From NCBI RefSeq assembly GCF_020164785.1, contig NZ_JAIUGX010000002.1:62001-126000 (forward strand): 64,000 nt of DNA, in the 5' to 3' direction. This DNA is from Mesorhizobium sp. ES1-1 (GTDB taxonomy: Bacteria; Pseudomonadota; Alphaproteobacteria; Rhizobiales; Rhizobiaceae). This document shows positions 1 through 9,086 of the stretch, one piece after another (position 1 is the stretch's first letter; every line of letters starts with the position of its first letter). Below the pieces are notes generated by a model, which did no database searches, had not been told where the DNA came from, and saw only the letters and a list, made by a program, of their open reading frames with translations. The translations under genes were made by a program, and so were the position numbers.

Positions 1-1031
1 TGAATGGCACCAACTATTTCAACGCCGTCAAGTGTAAGGCTAGATGGAACGGATCCACTGCGAGCGTTCCCATTAACAATGCTCGGGCGCTTTGGTCGAC
101 CACAATCGACGACTCTTGTATTAATCACGCGAGTATTTGAACCAGTATTGATGATACCGTAACTCGCCGCATTTTTTATCGTACAATTCTCAATTACTGT
201 GTCGACACTGTCGACATTAACAATAACACCGGATTTTCCGCCGCCAAATTCCACTCCTACCAAGCGCACATTTCGAGGCGGGTAGGCAGGAACGTTTCTT
301 TCTAGGTCAACAGATGCTCCAGGAGCGATGAAACCTGCAGATGACTTGCCGGTGTCAACAATCCTTCCTCCAGATACCAACAAGCTTGAGCAGGCGATGA
401 CGGATAGGCCCTGCCTTCCACCGCATTCAACTATGCAATCATAAAATGCCCCGTTGCTATCCGTATCCGCGACCGAAACGCCATCGAGAATTCCTGCTGC
501 CACACGATTGATTCTCACTCCATCTGTCACCGCATGTGTGCTTTTGATCTGCCGCAAGACGATGTTGCGACAGCCGGATATATTAAGGTTGTGTGCGCCA
601 TAGGAGCCGTTGACGCCATAGGCCTCGCTGTCGCCAAAAATCGTTATACCTTCGAGAACGAAATTTTCAGACATTGAAACCGAGAGCATATCTCCATTGC
701 CGTTGCTATGTGCCCAATCTCGAACAAATCTTGCACCATAACCCGTAATCTTTATGTCGTTGCAGAAGTTGAGCTTGCAGGTCTTTTCGAAGGCCTTATC
801 GCCGGTTCCGACCGTAATAGTGCCGCCGCCCTTTGCTTTAAGATATGAACACGCGTCCATCAGCGCTTGTGACCAATTTTTAGCGCCAAACGCCTCCAAC
901 GGGACAATATTCCCAGTCAGTCCCAAAGGCTTGGTACCGGGATCACGCGGACGCTGCCATGATGCCGCTATTCCAACGGTGGCGGTAGCAAGCGCTGACA
1001 GCGTTTTGCGGCGGGTCACCCGGCCAAACAT
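1..1031 (-). CDS. Tat-exported right-handed beta-helix (pectate-lyase-3-like) protein, C-terminus cut by window edge
   Basis: An open frame runs from an ATG at 1031 to base 1 without a stop, giving 343 visible codons. The N-terminus reads MFGRVTRRKTLSALATA, a twin-arginine-type signal, so export in folded form is likely. Residues about 45-75 (VPLEAFGAKNW, then KAKGGGTITV) match the opening of pectate-lyase-3 / right-handed beta-helix proteins. The rest is a series of short strands rich in Asn, Gly and Val, as expected for helix coils. Such folds occur in polysaccharide lyases, glycosidases and epimerases; the substrate cannot be read from sequence. A TTG lies directly before the ATG, with AGGA five bases upstream of the TTG (eight upstream of the ATG). 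The gene points away from the polysaccharide locus. It might act on a surface glycan, but that is inference from position only. Confidence 0.75.
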   Translation of the reverse strand, partial: MFGRVTRRKTLSALATATVGIAASWQRPRDPGTKPLGLTGNIVPLEAFGAKNWSQALMDACSYLKAKGGGTITVGTGDKAFEKTCKLNFCNDIKITGYGARFVRDWAHSNGNGDMLSVSMSENFVLEGITIFGDSEAYGVNGSYGAHNLNISGCRNIVLRQIKSTHAVTDGVRINRVAAGILDGVSVADTDSNGAFYDCIVECGGRQGLSVIACSSLLVSGGRIVDTGKSSAGFIAPGASVDLERNVPAYPPRNVRLVGVEFGGGKSGVIVNVDSVDTVIENCTIKNAASYGIINTGSNTRVINTRVVDCGRPKRPSIVNGNARSGSVPSSLTLDGVEIVGAI

Positions 1032-1209
1032 CAATGTGATCCTTACTGCTACATTCCTAAAGGCTAGCCCAAGTCGAAGCGAATTGATGGGCACCTTTCT
1101 TCAAAATCCCGTGACGCGTGCATGCTGCGGCAAAGGGGCCAACTCTTAGCCATCAGGTCATACTTGCAAACTTCGCCTGCCGAGATTCATGTTTTAGAAG
1201 CCTTTGCCG

Positions 1210-2118
1210 CTATGTGACCAAGGTGAATTCATCCTGCATTGTCACGTCGCCGTCGCACTTGACCACTCGACGTGCCACCAAATCCTCAAGATGAGCAAGC
1301 ACCGACAGTCCGGCAGCGCCATGCAACCGGGGGTCCGTGTCGCGATAGATCGCCTTGACCATCTCGGCGATGGTCCGGTCGCCGGCTCTGACCCGCTCCA
1401 ATATCGCCCTTTCGCGCATCTTGCGGTGGGTCTTGAGCCCGCGCATGAAAGCGCGCGGTGCCGTTACCGGTCCTCCATGGCCGGGCAGCAGCACGCGGTC
1501 GTCGCGGTCGATCAGCCGGTCGAGCGAGGCCATGTAGTCGGCCATCGCCCCGTCCGGCGGCGCGACGATCGACGTGGCCCAGGCCATGACATGGTCGGCC
1601 GAAAACAGGACGCCGGTGTCTTCCAGGGCGAAGGCGGCATGATTGGCGGTATGGCCAGGCGTGAGAACAGTTCGGATCGCCCAGCCATCGCCGGCGACCA
1701 ACGAGCCGTCCGGCAGTGCGACATCCGGAGTGAAAGCGGTGTCGGCGCTGGCGTCGAGTGCATTGGTCTCGCCGATATGCAACGGCCTTGCCGGCCGGTG
1801 TGGCCCCTCGGCCAGCACCTTTGCTCCCGTGTGTTCCTTCAGCCGGGCCGCCAGCGGCGAGTGGTCTCGATGCGTGTGGCTGACGAAGATGTGGCTGACC
1901 GGGCGGCCGGCGATCACGTCGAGCAGCTTCCGCAGATGGGTCTCGTCATCCGGCCCAGGGTCGATGACAGCCAGCGTGCCGCGCCCGACCACATAGCTGT
2001 TGGTGCCGTGAAAGGTGAAAGGGCCGGGGTTTCGCGCGGTGACGCGCCGGACGTCGGGCGCGACCTCTATCCCTTGGCCGTAGCAGGGATCGAAGCTGGT
2101 ATCGAATTTGAGCGCCAT
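1210..2118 (-). CDS. MBL-fold metallo-hydrolase (LACTB2-like)
   Basis: The product is a 302-residue metallo-beta-lactamase-fold hydrolase. The zinc ligands are visible: H81-x-H83-x-D85-H86 (SHTHRDHS), H156 (TPGHT), D175 (SADH) and H214 (LPGHGG). Residues about 225-300 form a helical C-terminal domain like the winged-helix tail of LACTB2-type enzymes. Members of this subgroup include ribonucleases and thioesterases, so the substrate is left open. The start MALKFDTSFD at 2118 is preferred over an in-frame upstream ATG at 2241, because the extra 41 residues look noncoding and would overlap bioY. The gene is divergent from bioY, with 110 bases between the two starts. Confidence 0.85.
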   Translation of the reverse strand: MALKFDTSFDPCYGQGIEVAPDVRRVTARNPGPFTFHGTNSYVVGRGTLAVIDPGPDDETHLRKLLDVIAGRPVSHIFVSHTHRDHSPLAARLKEHTGAKVLAEGPHRPARPLHIGETNALDASADTAFTPDVALPDGSLVAGDGWAIRTVLTPGHTANHAAFALEDTGVLFSADHVMAWATSIVAPPDGAMADYMASLDRLIDRDDRVLLPGHGGPVTAPRAFMRGLKTHRKMRERAILERVRAGDRTIAEMVKAIYRDTDPRLHGAAGLSVLAHLEDLVARRVVKCDGDVTMQDEFTLVT

Positions 2119-2228
2119 GTCGCCACATTGCTCCCCGAACGGCAAAAGCGATTGCCGCATAGCACGCAAGCCAATATAGGAAAATGCGAAACCACGATTG
2201 AATCGCGACAGATCGAATGAGGAAGACC

Positions 2229-2819
2229 ATGGCAACTGCAACGACGATGAGACCGCTTGTTTCTCTGGCCTTGCCTCAGGAGGGCGCGGCTCGGATCGCG
2301 ACGCAGATTTTCCTGGCTGTCGTCGGGACGCTGCTGCTGACGCTGTCGGCCAAGACCCGAGTGGTGCTAGGCCCTGTCGATATCTCGATGCAGACGCTCG
2401 CCGTCTTCCTGATCTCCGCGTCCTTCGGCATGCGCCTCGCAGTTGCTACCTTGCTGCTCTACATGGCCGAAGGCGCGATGGGCTTTCCGGTCTTCCAAGG
2501 CTCGCCGGAAAAGGGCATCGGCATCGCCTACATGCTCGGCTCGACCGGCGGTTATCTCGCCGGCTTCGTGGTCATGGCCGCCATCGTCGGATGGGCTGCG
2601 GATCGCGGCTGGGACCGTCATCCGATCAAGCTTTTCAACGCTATGCTGGTTGGCGAAATCCTGATGATGGCTATGGGATTCGTCTGGCTGGCGCTGTTGA
2701 TCGGCGCTGAAAAATCGTGGCAGTTCGGCGTCGTGCCCTTCATCGTCGGCGATCTGATTAAGGTTGCGCTCGCCGCAAGCCTGGTGCCGGCTGTCTGGTC
2801 TCTGGTGAAGCGATCCTGA
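2229..2819 (+). CDS. bioY: Biotin transporter substrate-binding subunit BioY
   Basis: This 196-residue integral membrane protein has about six hydrophobic segments and the BioY hallmarks: the early FLAVVGTLLLTLSAKTRV segment, DISMQTLAVFL, then the glycine-rich GAMGFPVFQGS and GSTGGYLAGF stretches. BioY is the biotin-binding S component of an ECF transporter in the inner membrane. No bioM or bioN follows, so it either works alone or borrows an energizing module encoded elsewhere. The ATG at 2229 is chosen because AGGA sits five to six bases upstream; the in-frame ATG at 2217 has no such site. I found no match to the alphaproteobacterial BioR box (TTATMKATAA) in the 110-base divergent region. 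Confidence 0.92.
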   Translation: MATATTMRPLVSLALPQEGAARIATQIFLAVVGTLLLTLSAKTRVVLGPVDISMQTLAVFLISASFGMRLAVATLLLYMAEGAMGFPVFQGSPEKGIGIAYMLGSTGGYLAGFVVMAAIVGWAADRGWDRHPIKLFNAMLVGEILMMAMGFVWLALLIGAEKSWQFGVVPFIVGDLIKVALAASLVPAVWSLVKRS

Positions 2820-3091
2820 CTGGTTTCGATGATCTTGCCTGTCGGCGTCACACTCCGGTCAAGGTGACCCGCTATCAGCAACGCGTGTTATAGTTTAAGT
2901 AACCACGTTTCGGATTGAGGGTGACAGTGTCGGTCGGAGTGCCGACAAAAGTTGCTCGATATGAGAACTGGAAGCAGCTAAATTCGCTAGGGCGATTCGC
3001 GGAATTGGTTTCCTATGAACGCCCCTGATAGGGAAAGCGGTTGCTTGCCGGTGTGCTCGCCCTGACGTAGCGCTTCACATTGAACATACTG
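2820..3091 (+). promoter_or_regulatory. Leader region upstream of the polysaccharide locus
   Basis: This 272-base noncoding stretch separates bioY from the NusG-like gene. A good -10 candidate, TATAGT, is at 2889-2894, but the best -35-like partner (GTGACC, 2864-2869) is 19 bases away, so the promoter call is weak. A short hairpin follows at 2929-2946 (GTCGGT, six-base loop, GCCGAC) and is succeeded by AAAA, so it is not an intrinsic terminator in this orientation. Confidence 0.3.
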
Positions 3092-3673
3092 ATGCCGACT
3101 GGAAGACGCGTGACCGTATCGCAAAATGCAGCTATCGATCTGGGCGCCACCGCCAAGCGAAGCCTGCCCGCGCCGGCCAGCCGTTGGTACGCTGCTTCGG
3201 TTCACCCCGGCAGGGAGGGGGTCGCCGAACGTCATCTGCGGCGGCAAGGCTTTCTCAGCTTCGTTCCGCGCAGCGAGAAGACGACGCGCCATGCGCGCCG
3301 CCTTGAGACGCGCGCCTCCCCCTATTTCCCGGGTTACATGTTCATCGCGCTCGACATTTCGCGGCAGCGCTGGCGCTCGATCAACGGCACGCTTGGCGTG
3401 CGCTCCCTGGTCATGCAGGGGGAGAGGCCTCTGCCTGTTCCCTCGGGCCTGGTGGAGCGGTTCATCGCGCTGACCGGTAAGGATGGCCTGCTGGATTTCA
3501 CCGGCGGCCTCAATGTCGGCACCGCGGTACGGATTTTGTCTGGTCCTTTCGCGGATATGATAGGTCGGCTGGATCGGCTCGATTCGGCAGGCAGGGCGCG
3601 GATCCTGGTCGCCCTCATGAAGGGGGATATCCCCGTCGAGTTGGAGTCCAGGGATCTGGTCGCTGTAGCGTAA
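3092..3673 (+). CDS. NusG-paralogue transcription antiterminator (RfaH-like)
   Basis: The product of about 193 residues carries a NusG N-terminal domain. SRWYAASVHPGREGVAERHL corresponds to the start of NusG/RfaH, and ASPYFPGYMFIALD to the conserved FPGYMFV-type signature. A C-terminal KOW-like segment follows (VRILSGPFADMIGRLDRLD). Paralogues of this kind (RfaH, UpxY, LoaP) bind RNA polymerase and suppress pausing and Rho termination in long surface-polysaccharide operons. Its place as the first gene before a co-directional run of biosynthetic genes fits that role, and the ops-like core at 3740-3747 supports it. A TTG at 3080 would add four residues; neither start has a clear ribosome site. 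The 14-16 residues before the NusG domain are low in similarity to anything I recognise. Confidence 0.85.
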   Translation: MPTGRRVTVSQNAAIDLGATAKRSLPAPASRWYAASVHPGREGVAERHLRRQGFLSFVPRSEKTTRHARRLETRASPYFPGYMFIALDISRQRWRSINGTLGVRSLVMQGERPLPVPSGLVERFIALTGKDGLLDFTGGLNVGTAVRILSGPFADMIGRLDRLDSAGRARILVALMKGDIPVELESRDLVAVA

Positions 3674-3739
3674 CAGCAAACGCCGGAACTTGGCCTCGCT
3701 GCAGGCAAGGAAAATTGGCTCTCGGATTCACCCGGGAGT

Positions 3740-3747
3740 GCGGTAGC
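3740..3747 (+). promoter_or_regulatory. ops-like element (GCGGTAGC) in the NusG-like / tviB spacer
   Basis: The eight bases GCGGTAGC are identical to the core of the enterobacterial ops element (GGCGGTAGCGTG), which recruits RfaH to paused RNA polymerase. The flanks differ: T before it and CGT after it. It lies in the 126-base gap between the NusG-paralogue gene and the first biosynthetic gene, where such an element would be expected. The same core also occurs by chance inside coding sequence at 981-989 and 36141-36149, so the match alone is weak; its position is what makes it notable. Confidence 0.4.
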
Positions 3748-3799
3748 CGTTAGGATGGGCTGTGAAACGAACAAACCGCAGTTTGGCACAAGGCAGAGC

Positions 3800-5074
3800 A
3801 TGAACCTGGATTCTCAAAAGCTGGCGGTGATCGGTCTCGGCTATGTCGGGCTGCCGCTCGCTGTGGCGTTCGGCGCGACGAGGCAAGTTGTCGGTTTCGA
3901 CATAAACGAGGCGCGGATCGCGGCATTGAAGCGCGGCGAGGATTCGACGCTCGAGACCGATAGTGCCGAAATCGCCGCGGCGTCGGGGCTCGTTTTCTCC
4001 TCCGACAAGGCGGACCTCAAGACATGCGGCATCTTCATCGTCACGGTGCCGACGCCTATAGACAAGGCCAACCGCCCGGACCTGTCGCCGCTCGTTGCCG
4101 CGTCAAAGACGGTTGGCGAAGCCATTTCCCCCGGTGCGGTGGTCATCTTCGAATCCACGGTCTATCCCGGCTGCACCGAGGATGTCTGCGCACCCCTGAT
4201 CGAGAAGGCCTCGGGCCTGCGGTTCAACAAGGACTTCTTCCTCGGCTACAGCCCGGAACGGATCAATCCCGGAGACCGCGAGCACCGGCTGCAGACCATT
4301 GTGAAGGTGACGAGCGGCTCCACGCCCGAGGCGGCCAAGGCCATCGACGCCCTCTATGCCTCCATCGTCGTGGCGGGCACGCACCTGGCCAGCAGCATAG
4401 CGGTGGCGGAAGCCGCGAAGGTCATCGAGAACACCCAGCGCGATCTCAACATAGCGCTGATGAACGAGTTGTCGCTGATCTTCGGCAGATTGGGCATCGA
4501 CACGTCCGAAGTGTTGGCCGCGGCCGGCACGAAATGGAACTTCCTGCGCTTCACCCCGGGCCTCGTCGGCGGCCACTGCATCGGGGTCGATCCCTACTAT
4601 CTCACCCACAAGGCGCAGGAGCTCGGCTATCACCCCGAGGTGATCCTGGCCGGACGCCGAATCAATGACGGCATGGGCCAGCACGCGGCAGACCAGACAG
4701 CACGGCTGATGATGCGCAAGGGCATTCCGGTTGTCGGCAGCCGCATTCTGGTGATGGGCGCCGCCTTCAAGGAGAACTGCCCGGACCTGCGCAACTCCAA
4801 GGTGGCCGACATCGTGGCGCGGCTGCTGGAATACAATGCAAATGTGGAGATATGGGACCCCTGGGTGTCGCCGAAGGAGTGCGAGCACGAGCTCGGCATC
4901 CCCAGCACCACCAATATGCCCGAAGGCAGCTATGACGGCATCGTCGTGGCTGTCGGGCACAAGCAGTTTCAAGCCCTTGGTGTTCCAGGCCTGAAGGCGC
5001 TATGCAAGGATCCTGCGATTATCTACGACATCAAGGGGTTGTTTCCCCGGGAAAGCACGGACGGGCGTTTCTGA
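3800..5074 (+). CDS. tviB: UDP-N-acetylglucosamine 6-dehydrogenase (TviB/WbpO family)
   Basis: This 424-residue nucleotide-sugar dehydrogenase has the NAD-binding [10 protein letters not shown] motif at residues 12-21. The active-site cysteine is C260 in [18 protein letters not shown], a version typical of TviB rather than of UDP-glucose dehydrogenases. The expected reaction is two-step NAD-dependent oxidation of UDP-GlcNAc (or UDP-GalNAc) to the uronic acid, the first committed step towards UDP-ManNAc(3NAc)A with the genes at 6093-11941. The start at 3800 follows AAGG by about six bases; an upstream ATG at 3755 only adds unconserved residues. The stop overlaps the next start (TGATG). Whether the substrate is the gluco or galacto sugar cannot be settled by eye. 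Confidence 0.85.
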   Translation: MNLDSQKLAVIGLGYVGLPLAVAFGATRQVVGFDINEARIAALKRGEDSTLETDSAEIAAASGLVFSSDKADLKTCGIFIVTVPTPIDKANRPDLSPLVAASKTVGEAISPGAVVIFESTVYPGCTEDVCAPLIEKASGLRFNKDFFLGYSPERINPGDREHRLQTIVKVTSGSTPEAAKAIDALYASIVVAGTHLASSIAVAEAAKVIENTQRDLNIALMNELSLIFGRLGIDTSEVLAAAGTKWNFLRFTPGLVGGHCIGVDPYYLTHKAQELGYHPEVILAGRRINDGMGQHAADQTARLMMRKGIPVVGSRILVMGAAFKENCPDLRNSKVADIVARLLEYNANVEIWDPWVSPKECEHELGIPSTTNMPEGSYDGIVVAVGHKQFQALGVPGLKALCKDPAIIYDIKGLFPRESTDGRF

Positions 5075-6096
5075 TGAAGGTTCTGGTTACCGGCGCGGCG
5101 GGCTTTATCGGTTATCATGTGGCGAAGCGGCTGCTGGAGCGCGGCGACGAGGTCGTCGGCTTCGACAGCGTCAATGCCTACTATGATCCCGACATCAAGG
5201 AAGGCCGGCTGGGCCTGCTGCGCGAATGCAGCCGAACTACCAATTCGGGCTTCCACTTCATCCGCGCCAATCTGGCCGATCGCCAGGCCGTCGAAACCTG
5301 TTTCGCCGATCACAGCTTCGACCGCGTCATTCACCTGGCCGCCCAGGCCGGCGTGCGCTACAGCCTGGAAAACCCGCACGCCTATGTCGAAAGCAACATC
5401 ATCGCTTTCACCAACATCATCGAGGCCTGCCGCCACGCCGGCGTCCCCCACCTGACCTATGCCAGCACGTCCAGCGTCTACGGCGCCAACACCAACATGC
5501 CGTTTTCCGAGCGCCGCCCGGCCGACCATCCTCTGCAATTCTACGCCGCCACCAAGCGCGCGAACGAGCTGATGGCGCACAGCTACAGCCATCTGTTCCG
5601 CCTGCCGACGACAGGCCTGCGCTTCTTCACCGTCTATGGCCCCTGGGGCCGGCCCGACATGGCGCTGTTCCTGTTCACCAGGAGCATACTGGCCGGCGAG
5701 CCGATCAAGCTGTTCAACAACGGCAACCACACGCGCGACTTCACCTTCGTCGAGGACATCGCCGAAGGCGTGGTGCGCGCCAGCGACCAGCCCGCCGAGC
5801 CCAATCCCGCCTGGGACTCGGCCGACCCGGACCCCGCGACCAGCAACGCGCCGTGGCGCATCTTCAACATCGGCAACAACAACCCGGTGAAGCTGACCGC
5901 ATATGTCGAAGCCCTGGAGGAGGCGCTGGGGCGCAAGGCGCGCATCGAGCTCCTGCCCCTGCAGCCGGGCGATGTGCCGGACACCTTCGCCGACACCTCG
6001 GCCCTGGAAGCCGCGGTAGGCTACCGTCCCGCGACGACTGTGCGCGAAGGGGTGGGGAACTTCGTGGATTGGTATCAGGGATACTACAACCTATGA
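5074..6096 (+). CDS. lspL: UDP-glucuronate 4-epimerase (LspL/CapI type)
   Basis: The product is a 340-residue extended short-chain dehydrogenase/reductase. It has GAAGFIG at residues 7-13 and the catalytic Y157-x3-K161 pair ([10 protein letters not shown]), with STSSVYG at 131-137. The segment [16 protein letters not shown] is characteristic of UDP-glucuronate 4-epimerases, which make UDP-galacturonate for lipopolysaccharide and capsule. The family is common in rhizobia, where galacturonic acid is abundant in the envelope. The ATG shares one base with the preceding stop, indicating translational coupling, and its own stop overlaps the next start by four bases. A 4-epimerase of N-acetylated uronic acids is a possible alternative given the upstream dehydrogenase. 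Confidence 0.85.
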   Translation: MKVLVTGAAGFIGYHVAKRLLERGDEVVGFDSVNAYYDPDIKEGRLGLLRECSRTTNSGFHFIRANLADRQAVETCFADHSFDRVIHLAAQAGVRYSLENPHAYVESNIIAFTNIIEACRHAGVPHLTYASTSSVYGANTNMPFSERRPADHPLQFYAATKRANELMAHSYSHLFRLPTTGLRFFTVYGPWGRPDMALFLFTRSILAGEPIKLFNNGNHTRDFTFVEDIAEGVVRASDQPAEPNPAWDSADPDPATSNAPWRIFNIGNNNPVKLTAYVEALEEALGRKARIELLPLQPGDVPDTFADTSALEAAVGYRPATTVREGVGNFVDWYQGYYNL

Positions 6097-7154
6097 ACTC
6101 AGCCTATTCGCCGATCCTGGACCGAAAGGTCCGTTTTGCCCTGGTCGGGTGCGGACGTATCGCCGCCAACCACTTTGCCGCGATTGAAAAACATTCTGAC
6201 AGATGCGAACTGGTTGATGTCTGCGACACGGCGCAGGCGCACCTCGACGCGGCTGCGGCAAAGACCGGGGCCACGCCGCATCCCAGTCTTGCCGCGATGT
6301 TGGCGGCTACCAGCGCCGACTGCGTGATCCTGACGACGCCAAGCGGTTTGCATCCCGGACAGACCGTGCAGGTCGCCCAGGCGGGCATCCATGTGATGAC
6401 TGAAAAGCCGATGGCGACGCGCTGGAAAGACGGCCTTGCCATGGTCGACGCCTGTGATCGGGCGGGCGTTCGCCTTTTCGTCGTCAAGCAGAACCGCCGC
6501 AACGCCACGCTGCAGCTGGTCAAGAAAGCCGTCGAGCAAGGCCGTTTCGGGCGCATCTATTCTGTATCGGTCAATGTGTTCTGGACCCGCCCGCAGGCCT
6601 ACTACGACAGCGCGAAATGGCGTGGCACCTGGGAGTTCGACGGCGGCGCCTTCATGAACCAGGCCAGTCACTACATCGACCTTCTCGACTGGCTGATCGG
6701 ACCGGTTGACAGCGTGATGGCCTACACCGGCACGCTTGCCCGCAACATCGAGGTCGAGGACACCGGCGTGGCCGCGCTTAGGTGGCGTAGCGGCGCCATG
6801 GGCACATTGAACGTGACGATGCTCACCTATCCGCAGAACTTCGAGGGCAGCATCACCATCCTGGGTGAAAAAGGCACCGTCCGTATCGGCGGCGTGGCGG
6901 TCAATGAAATTCAGGCCTGGTCTTTCGCCGATGAGCGCCCGGAGGATGCCACGATCAAGGCCGCCAACTACGAGACGACCAGCGTCTACGGCTTTGGCCA
7001 TCCGCTCTACTATGACAATGTCATCAAGTCCCTGCGCGGAGAGGCTGAGCCGGAAACCGACGGCCGTGAGGGGCTAAGGAGCCTCGAACTCCTGATCGCA
7101 TTGTACCTGTCGGCGCGCGACGGGGTGCGTGTTCCCCTACCGCTGGAGTACTGA
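6093..7154 (+). CDS. wlbA: UDP-GlcNAc-uronate 3-dehydrogenase (WlbA/WbpB), Gfo/Idh/MocA family
   Basis: This 353-residue Gfo/Idh/MocA oxidoreductase has the dinucleotide-binding [10 protein letters not shown] at about 18-27, the catalytic EKP triad (K105-P106) and [17 protein letters not shown], which contains the conserved histidine H193. These features and the neighbours match WlbA/WbpB, which oxidises C3 of UDP-GlcNAcA to give the 3-keto sugar for transamination. The start at 6093 overlaps the epimerase stop (ATGA). An open frame continues upstream to 5226, but that part is only an antiphase reading of the epimerase gene and not a fusion. Confidence 0.88.
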   Translation: MNSAYSPILDRKVRFALVGCGRIAANHFAAIEKHSDRCELVDVCDTAQAHLDAAAAKTGATPHPSLAAMLAATSADCVILTTPSGLHPGQTVQVAQAGIHVMTEKPMATRWKDGLAMVDACDRAGVRLFVVKQNRRNATLQLVKKAVEQGRFGRIYSVSVNVFWTRPQAYYDSAKWRGTWEFDGGAFMNQASHYIDLLDWLIGPVDSVMAYTGTLARNIEVEDTGVAALRWRSGAMGTLNVTMLTYPQNFEGSITILGEKGTVRIGGVAVNEIQAWSFADERPEDATIKAANYETTSVYGFGHPLYYDNVIKSLRGEAEPETDGREGLRSLELLIALYLSARDGVRVPLPLEY

Positions 7155-7155
7155 A

Positions 7156-7740
7156 GTGGACGGCGTCCAGATACACCCGAGCGCGATCGTCGACGAAGGT
7201 GCGGTCATCGGTGAGGGCTCGAGGGTTTGGCACTTCGCCCACATCTGCGCCGGAGCGCGCATAGGGCGCGGCTGTTCCCTTGGCCAGAATGTCTTCGTGG
7301 GCAACGTCGTCACCATAGGCGACAATGTGAAGATCCAGAACAACGTCTCGGTCTACGACAACGTGACGCTGGAGGACGATGTGTTCTGCGGCCCGAGCAT
7401 GGTCTTCACCAACGTCTACAATCCCCGTTCAGCGGTATCGCGCAAAGATGAATATCGCGAAACCAGGATCAGGCGAGGGGCCACGCTGGGCGCGAATTGC
7501 ACGATCGTGTGTGGTGTCACCATAGGCGAACACGCATTTGTCGGGGCAGGCGCGGTCGTCAACCGCGACGTTCCGAATTTCGCCTTGATGGCGGGCGTGC
7601 CCGCGCGGCATATCGGCTGGATGAGCAGGCATGGCGAGCGGCTGGATCTGCCGAAAAGCGGAACCGCCGAAACCACATGTCCGGCGACGGGGGAACGCTA
7701 CAGGCTCGAGGATGGCGTTTGCCGATCCCTGCAAGATTGA
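7156..7740 (+). CDS. wbpD: UDP-GlcNAc3NA N-acetyltransferase (WbpD/WlbB), hexapeptide repeat
   Basis: The 194-residue protein is a left-handed beta-helix acyltransferase with imperfect hexapeptide repeats from residue 5 ([14 protein letters not shown]) to about 150. It contains [20 protein letters not shown] and FTNVYNPRS, signatures of the WbpD/WlbB/WxcM-N group. The reaction expected is acetyl-CoA-dependent acetylation of the 3-amino group of UDP-GlcNAc(3NH2)A. The GTG at 7156 is chosen because GGAG lies seven bases upstream and the preceding gene ends at 7154; the upstream ATG at 7129 would overlap that gene. The C-terminal 30 residues carry a Cys-containing extension ([17 protein letters not shown]) that looks like a small metal knuckle, as seen in some relatives. 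Confidence 0.87.
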   Translation: MDGVQIHPSAIVDEGAVIGEGSRVWHFAHICAGARIGRGCSLGQNVFVGNVVTIGDNVKIQNNVSVYDNVTLEDDVFCGPSMVFTNVYNPRSAVSRKDEYRETRIRRGATLGANCTIVCGVTIGEHAFVGAGAVVNRDVPNFALMAGVPARHIGWMSRHGERLDLPKSGTAETTCPATGERYRLEDGVCRSLQD

Positions 7741-9086
7741 AGGCCCTCCTGGGTGGCGGCTTTGTGCGATCGGTCGCCCTTCTCGCCGGGGGCACCGCAT
7801 TCGCCCAGGGGCTGATGGTCCTTGCGCTGCCGTTCCTGACCAGATTGTACACGCCGCACGACTTCGGAATCCTCGCAGTCTATGCCGGCCTGCTCGCGAT
7901 TATTTCCGGCGCCGCTTGCCTGCGGTTTGATATCGCGATCCCACTGCCGGAATCCGACGAGGATGCGATCAACGTCCTCGCAGTCGCACTTTTGTCAGGG
8001 GCCGTCGTTTCGCTAGGGATCACGGTTTCAGTGGTGTTTTTTCCCAACCTAATCGCGAGATGGTTAAGGCAGCCAGAGTTGGCTTCTTACTTATGGATGT
8101 TACCGATAGGGGTGTTGGCCGCTTCAAGCTACAGCGCACTGCAATTCTGGACAATGCGTGAAAAAGCCTTCGCAGCAATCGCTCGCACCAGAATGAGCCA
8201 AGCAATCGGCGCCATTACTGCCCAGGCAAGCTTGGGCTGGCTCGGCTTCGCACCATTCGGCCTGTTGCTTGGCCAGATGATCTCCGGCGGCGCCGGGGTT
8301 GTCGGCCTGGCTGCCAGAGGCTTCAGCAAGAACCGCGATATGGTCCAATTAATTCGGCCAGGCAAAATGCGAGCAATGTTTCGCGATTATAACAGGTTCC
8401 CGAAATTCTCTGCGTTAGAAACACTTGCAAACACTGCGGGTATTCAAGTCCCCATCATACTTGTCGCAGCACTATCAAAAGGGCATGAGGCTGGCTACTT
8501 AATGCTGGCCATGCGTGTTATGCAGACGCCAATGGGCCTCATCGGCGGCGCGATCTCCCAGGTATATTTATCTGAAGCATCGGAGGAACAGCGAGCCGGC
8601 AGGCTGGGGACATTCACCACAACCGTCCTTGCTGGACTGGTGCGCACTGGGGTAGGGCCGCTGCTTTTCGCGGGAATTGTAGCTCCGCAAGTTTTCGGGG
8701 TCGTATTTGGAACAGAATGGCAGAATGCAGGGGAGCTAGTTAGTTGGATGACCCCTTGGTTCATCATGCAGTTTCTAGCTTCTCCGATATCGATGGTTAT
8801 GCATGTTGCTAACAAGCAACCTCAAATGCTTATACTAACTCTGTTTGGACTTATTCTAAGGGTTGGGCTAGTTATATTGGCATATATATTAGAGCCAAAT
8901 TATATAGCTGAATTTTACGCTGTATCCGGGTTCGTTTATTATACGATATGTTTGATAATATTCTATATCTCATCAGGTGCAACGTCCGGCGATTTTAAGT
9001 TTACAAGACTCGGCATAATACATCTTGGCGCTTGGATTGTTGCAGCGTTGCTTGTGGTAGAGGCAATGCAAGGTAAAATGCTATGA
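7719..9086 (+). CDS. wzx: Wzx-type lipid-linked oligosaccharide flippase
   Basis: This polytopic membrane protein of about 455 residues has the N-terminal signature of the polysaccharide-synthesis/MATE flippase family ([24 protein letters not shown], then [16 protein letters not shown]) and about 12 hydrophobic segments. It is predicted to flip the undecaprenyl-linked repeat unit across the inner membrane. No ATG is available near the true N-terminus. TTG at 7719 has GAGG seven bases upstream and overlaps the previous gene by 22 bases; TTG at 7737, in a TTGA stop-start overlap, is an alternative. Base composition falls sharply in the last third of the gene, marking the left edge of the low-G+C core of the locus. 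Confidence 0.85.
   Translation: MPIPARLKALLGGGFVRSVALLAGGTAFAQGLMVLALPFLTRLYTPHDFGILAVYAGLLAIISGAACLRFDIAIPLPESDEDAINVLAVALLSGAVVSLGITVSVVFFPNLIARWLRQPELASYLWMLPIGVLAASSYSALQFWTMREKAFAAIARTRMSQAIGAITAQASLGWLGFAPFGLLLGQMISGGAGVVGLAARGFSKNRDMVQLIRPGKMRAMFRDYNRFPKFSALETLANTAGIQVPIILVAALSKGHEAGYLMLAMRVMQTPMGLIGGAISQVYLSEASEEQRAGRLGTFTTTVLAGLVRTGVGPLLFAGIVAPQVFGVVFGTEWQNAGELVSWMTPWFIMQFLASPISMVMHVANKQPQMLILTLFGLILRVGLVILAYILEPNYIAEFYAVSGFVYYTICLIIFYISSGATSGDFKFTRLGIIHLGAWIVAALLVVEAMQGKML

Noticed and set aside
981..989. GGCGGTAGC, an exact ops-core match
   Set aside because: It lies inside the coding region of the beta-helix gene and on the strand opposite to its transcription; treated as chance.
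1204..2220. A 338-codon + strand frame opposite the MBL-fold gene
   Set aside because: The opposite strand encodes a protein with all metallo-beta-lactamase ligands; the + frame has no recognisable motif.
2888..2897. TTATAGTTTA, eight of ten matches to the BioR box
   Set aside because: It lies downstream of bioY rather than in its promoter, and two mismatches are in the conserved half.
5226..6092. A 642-codon frame that seems to fuse an Arg/His/Gln-rich domain to the Gfo/Idh oxidoreductase
   Set aside because: The first part is an antiphase reading of the epimerase gene with no protein-like composition; the true oxidoreductase starts at 6093 in an ATGA overlap.
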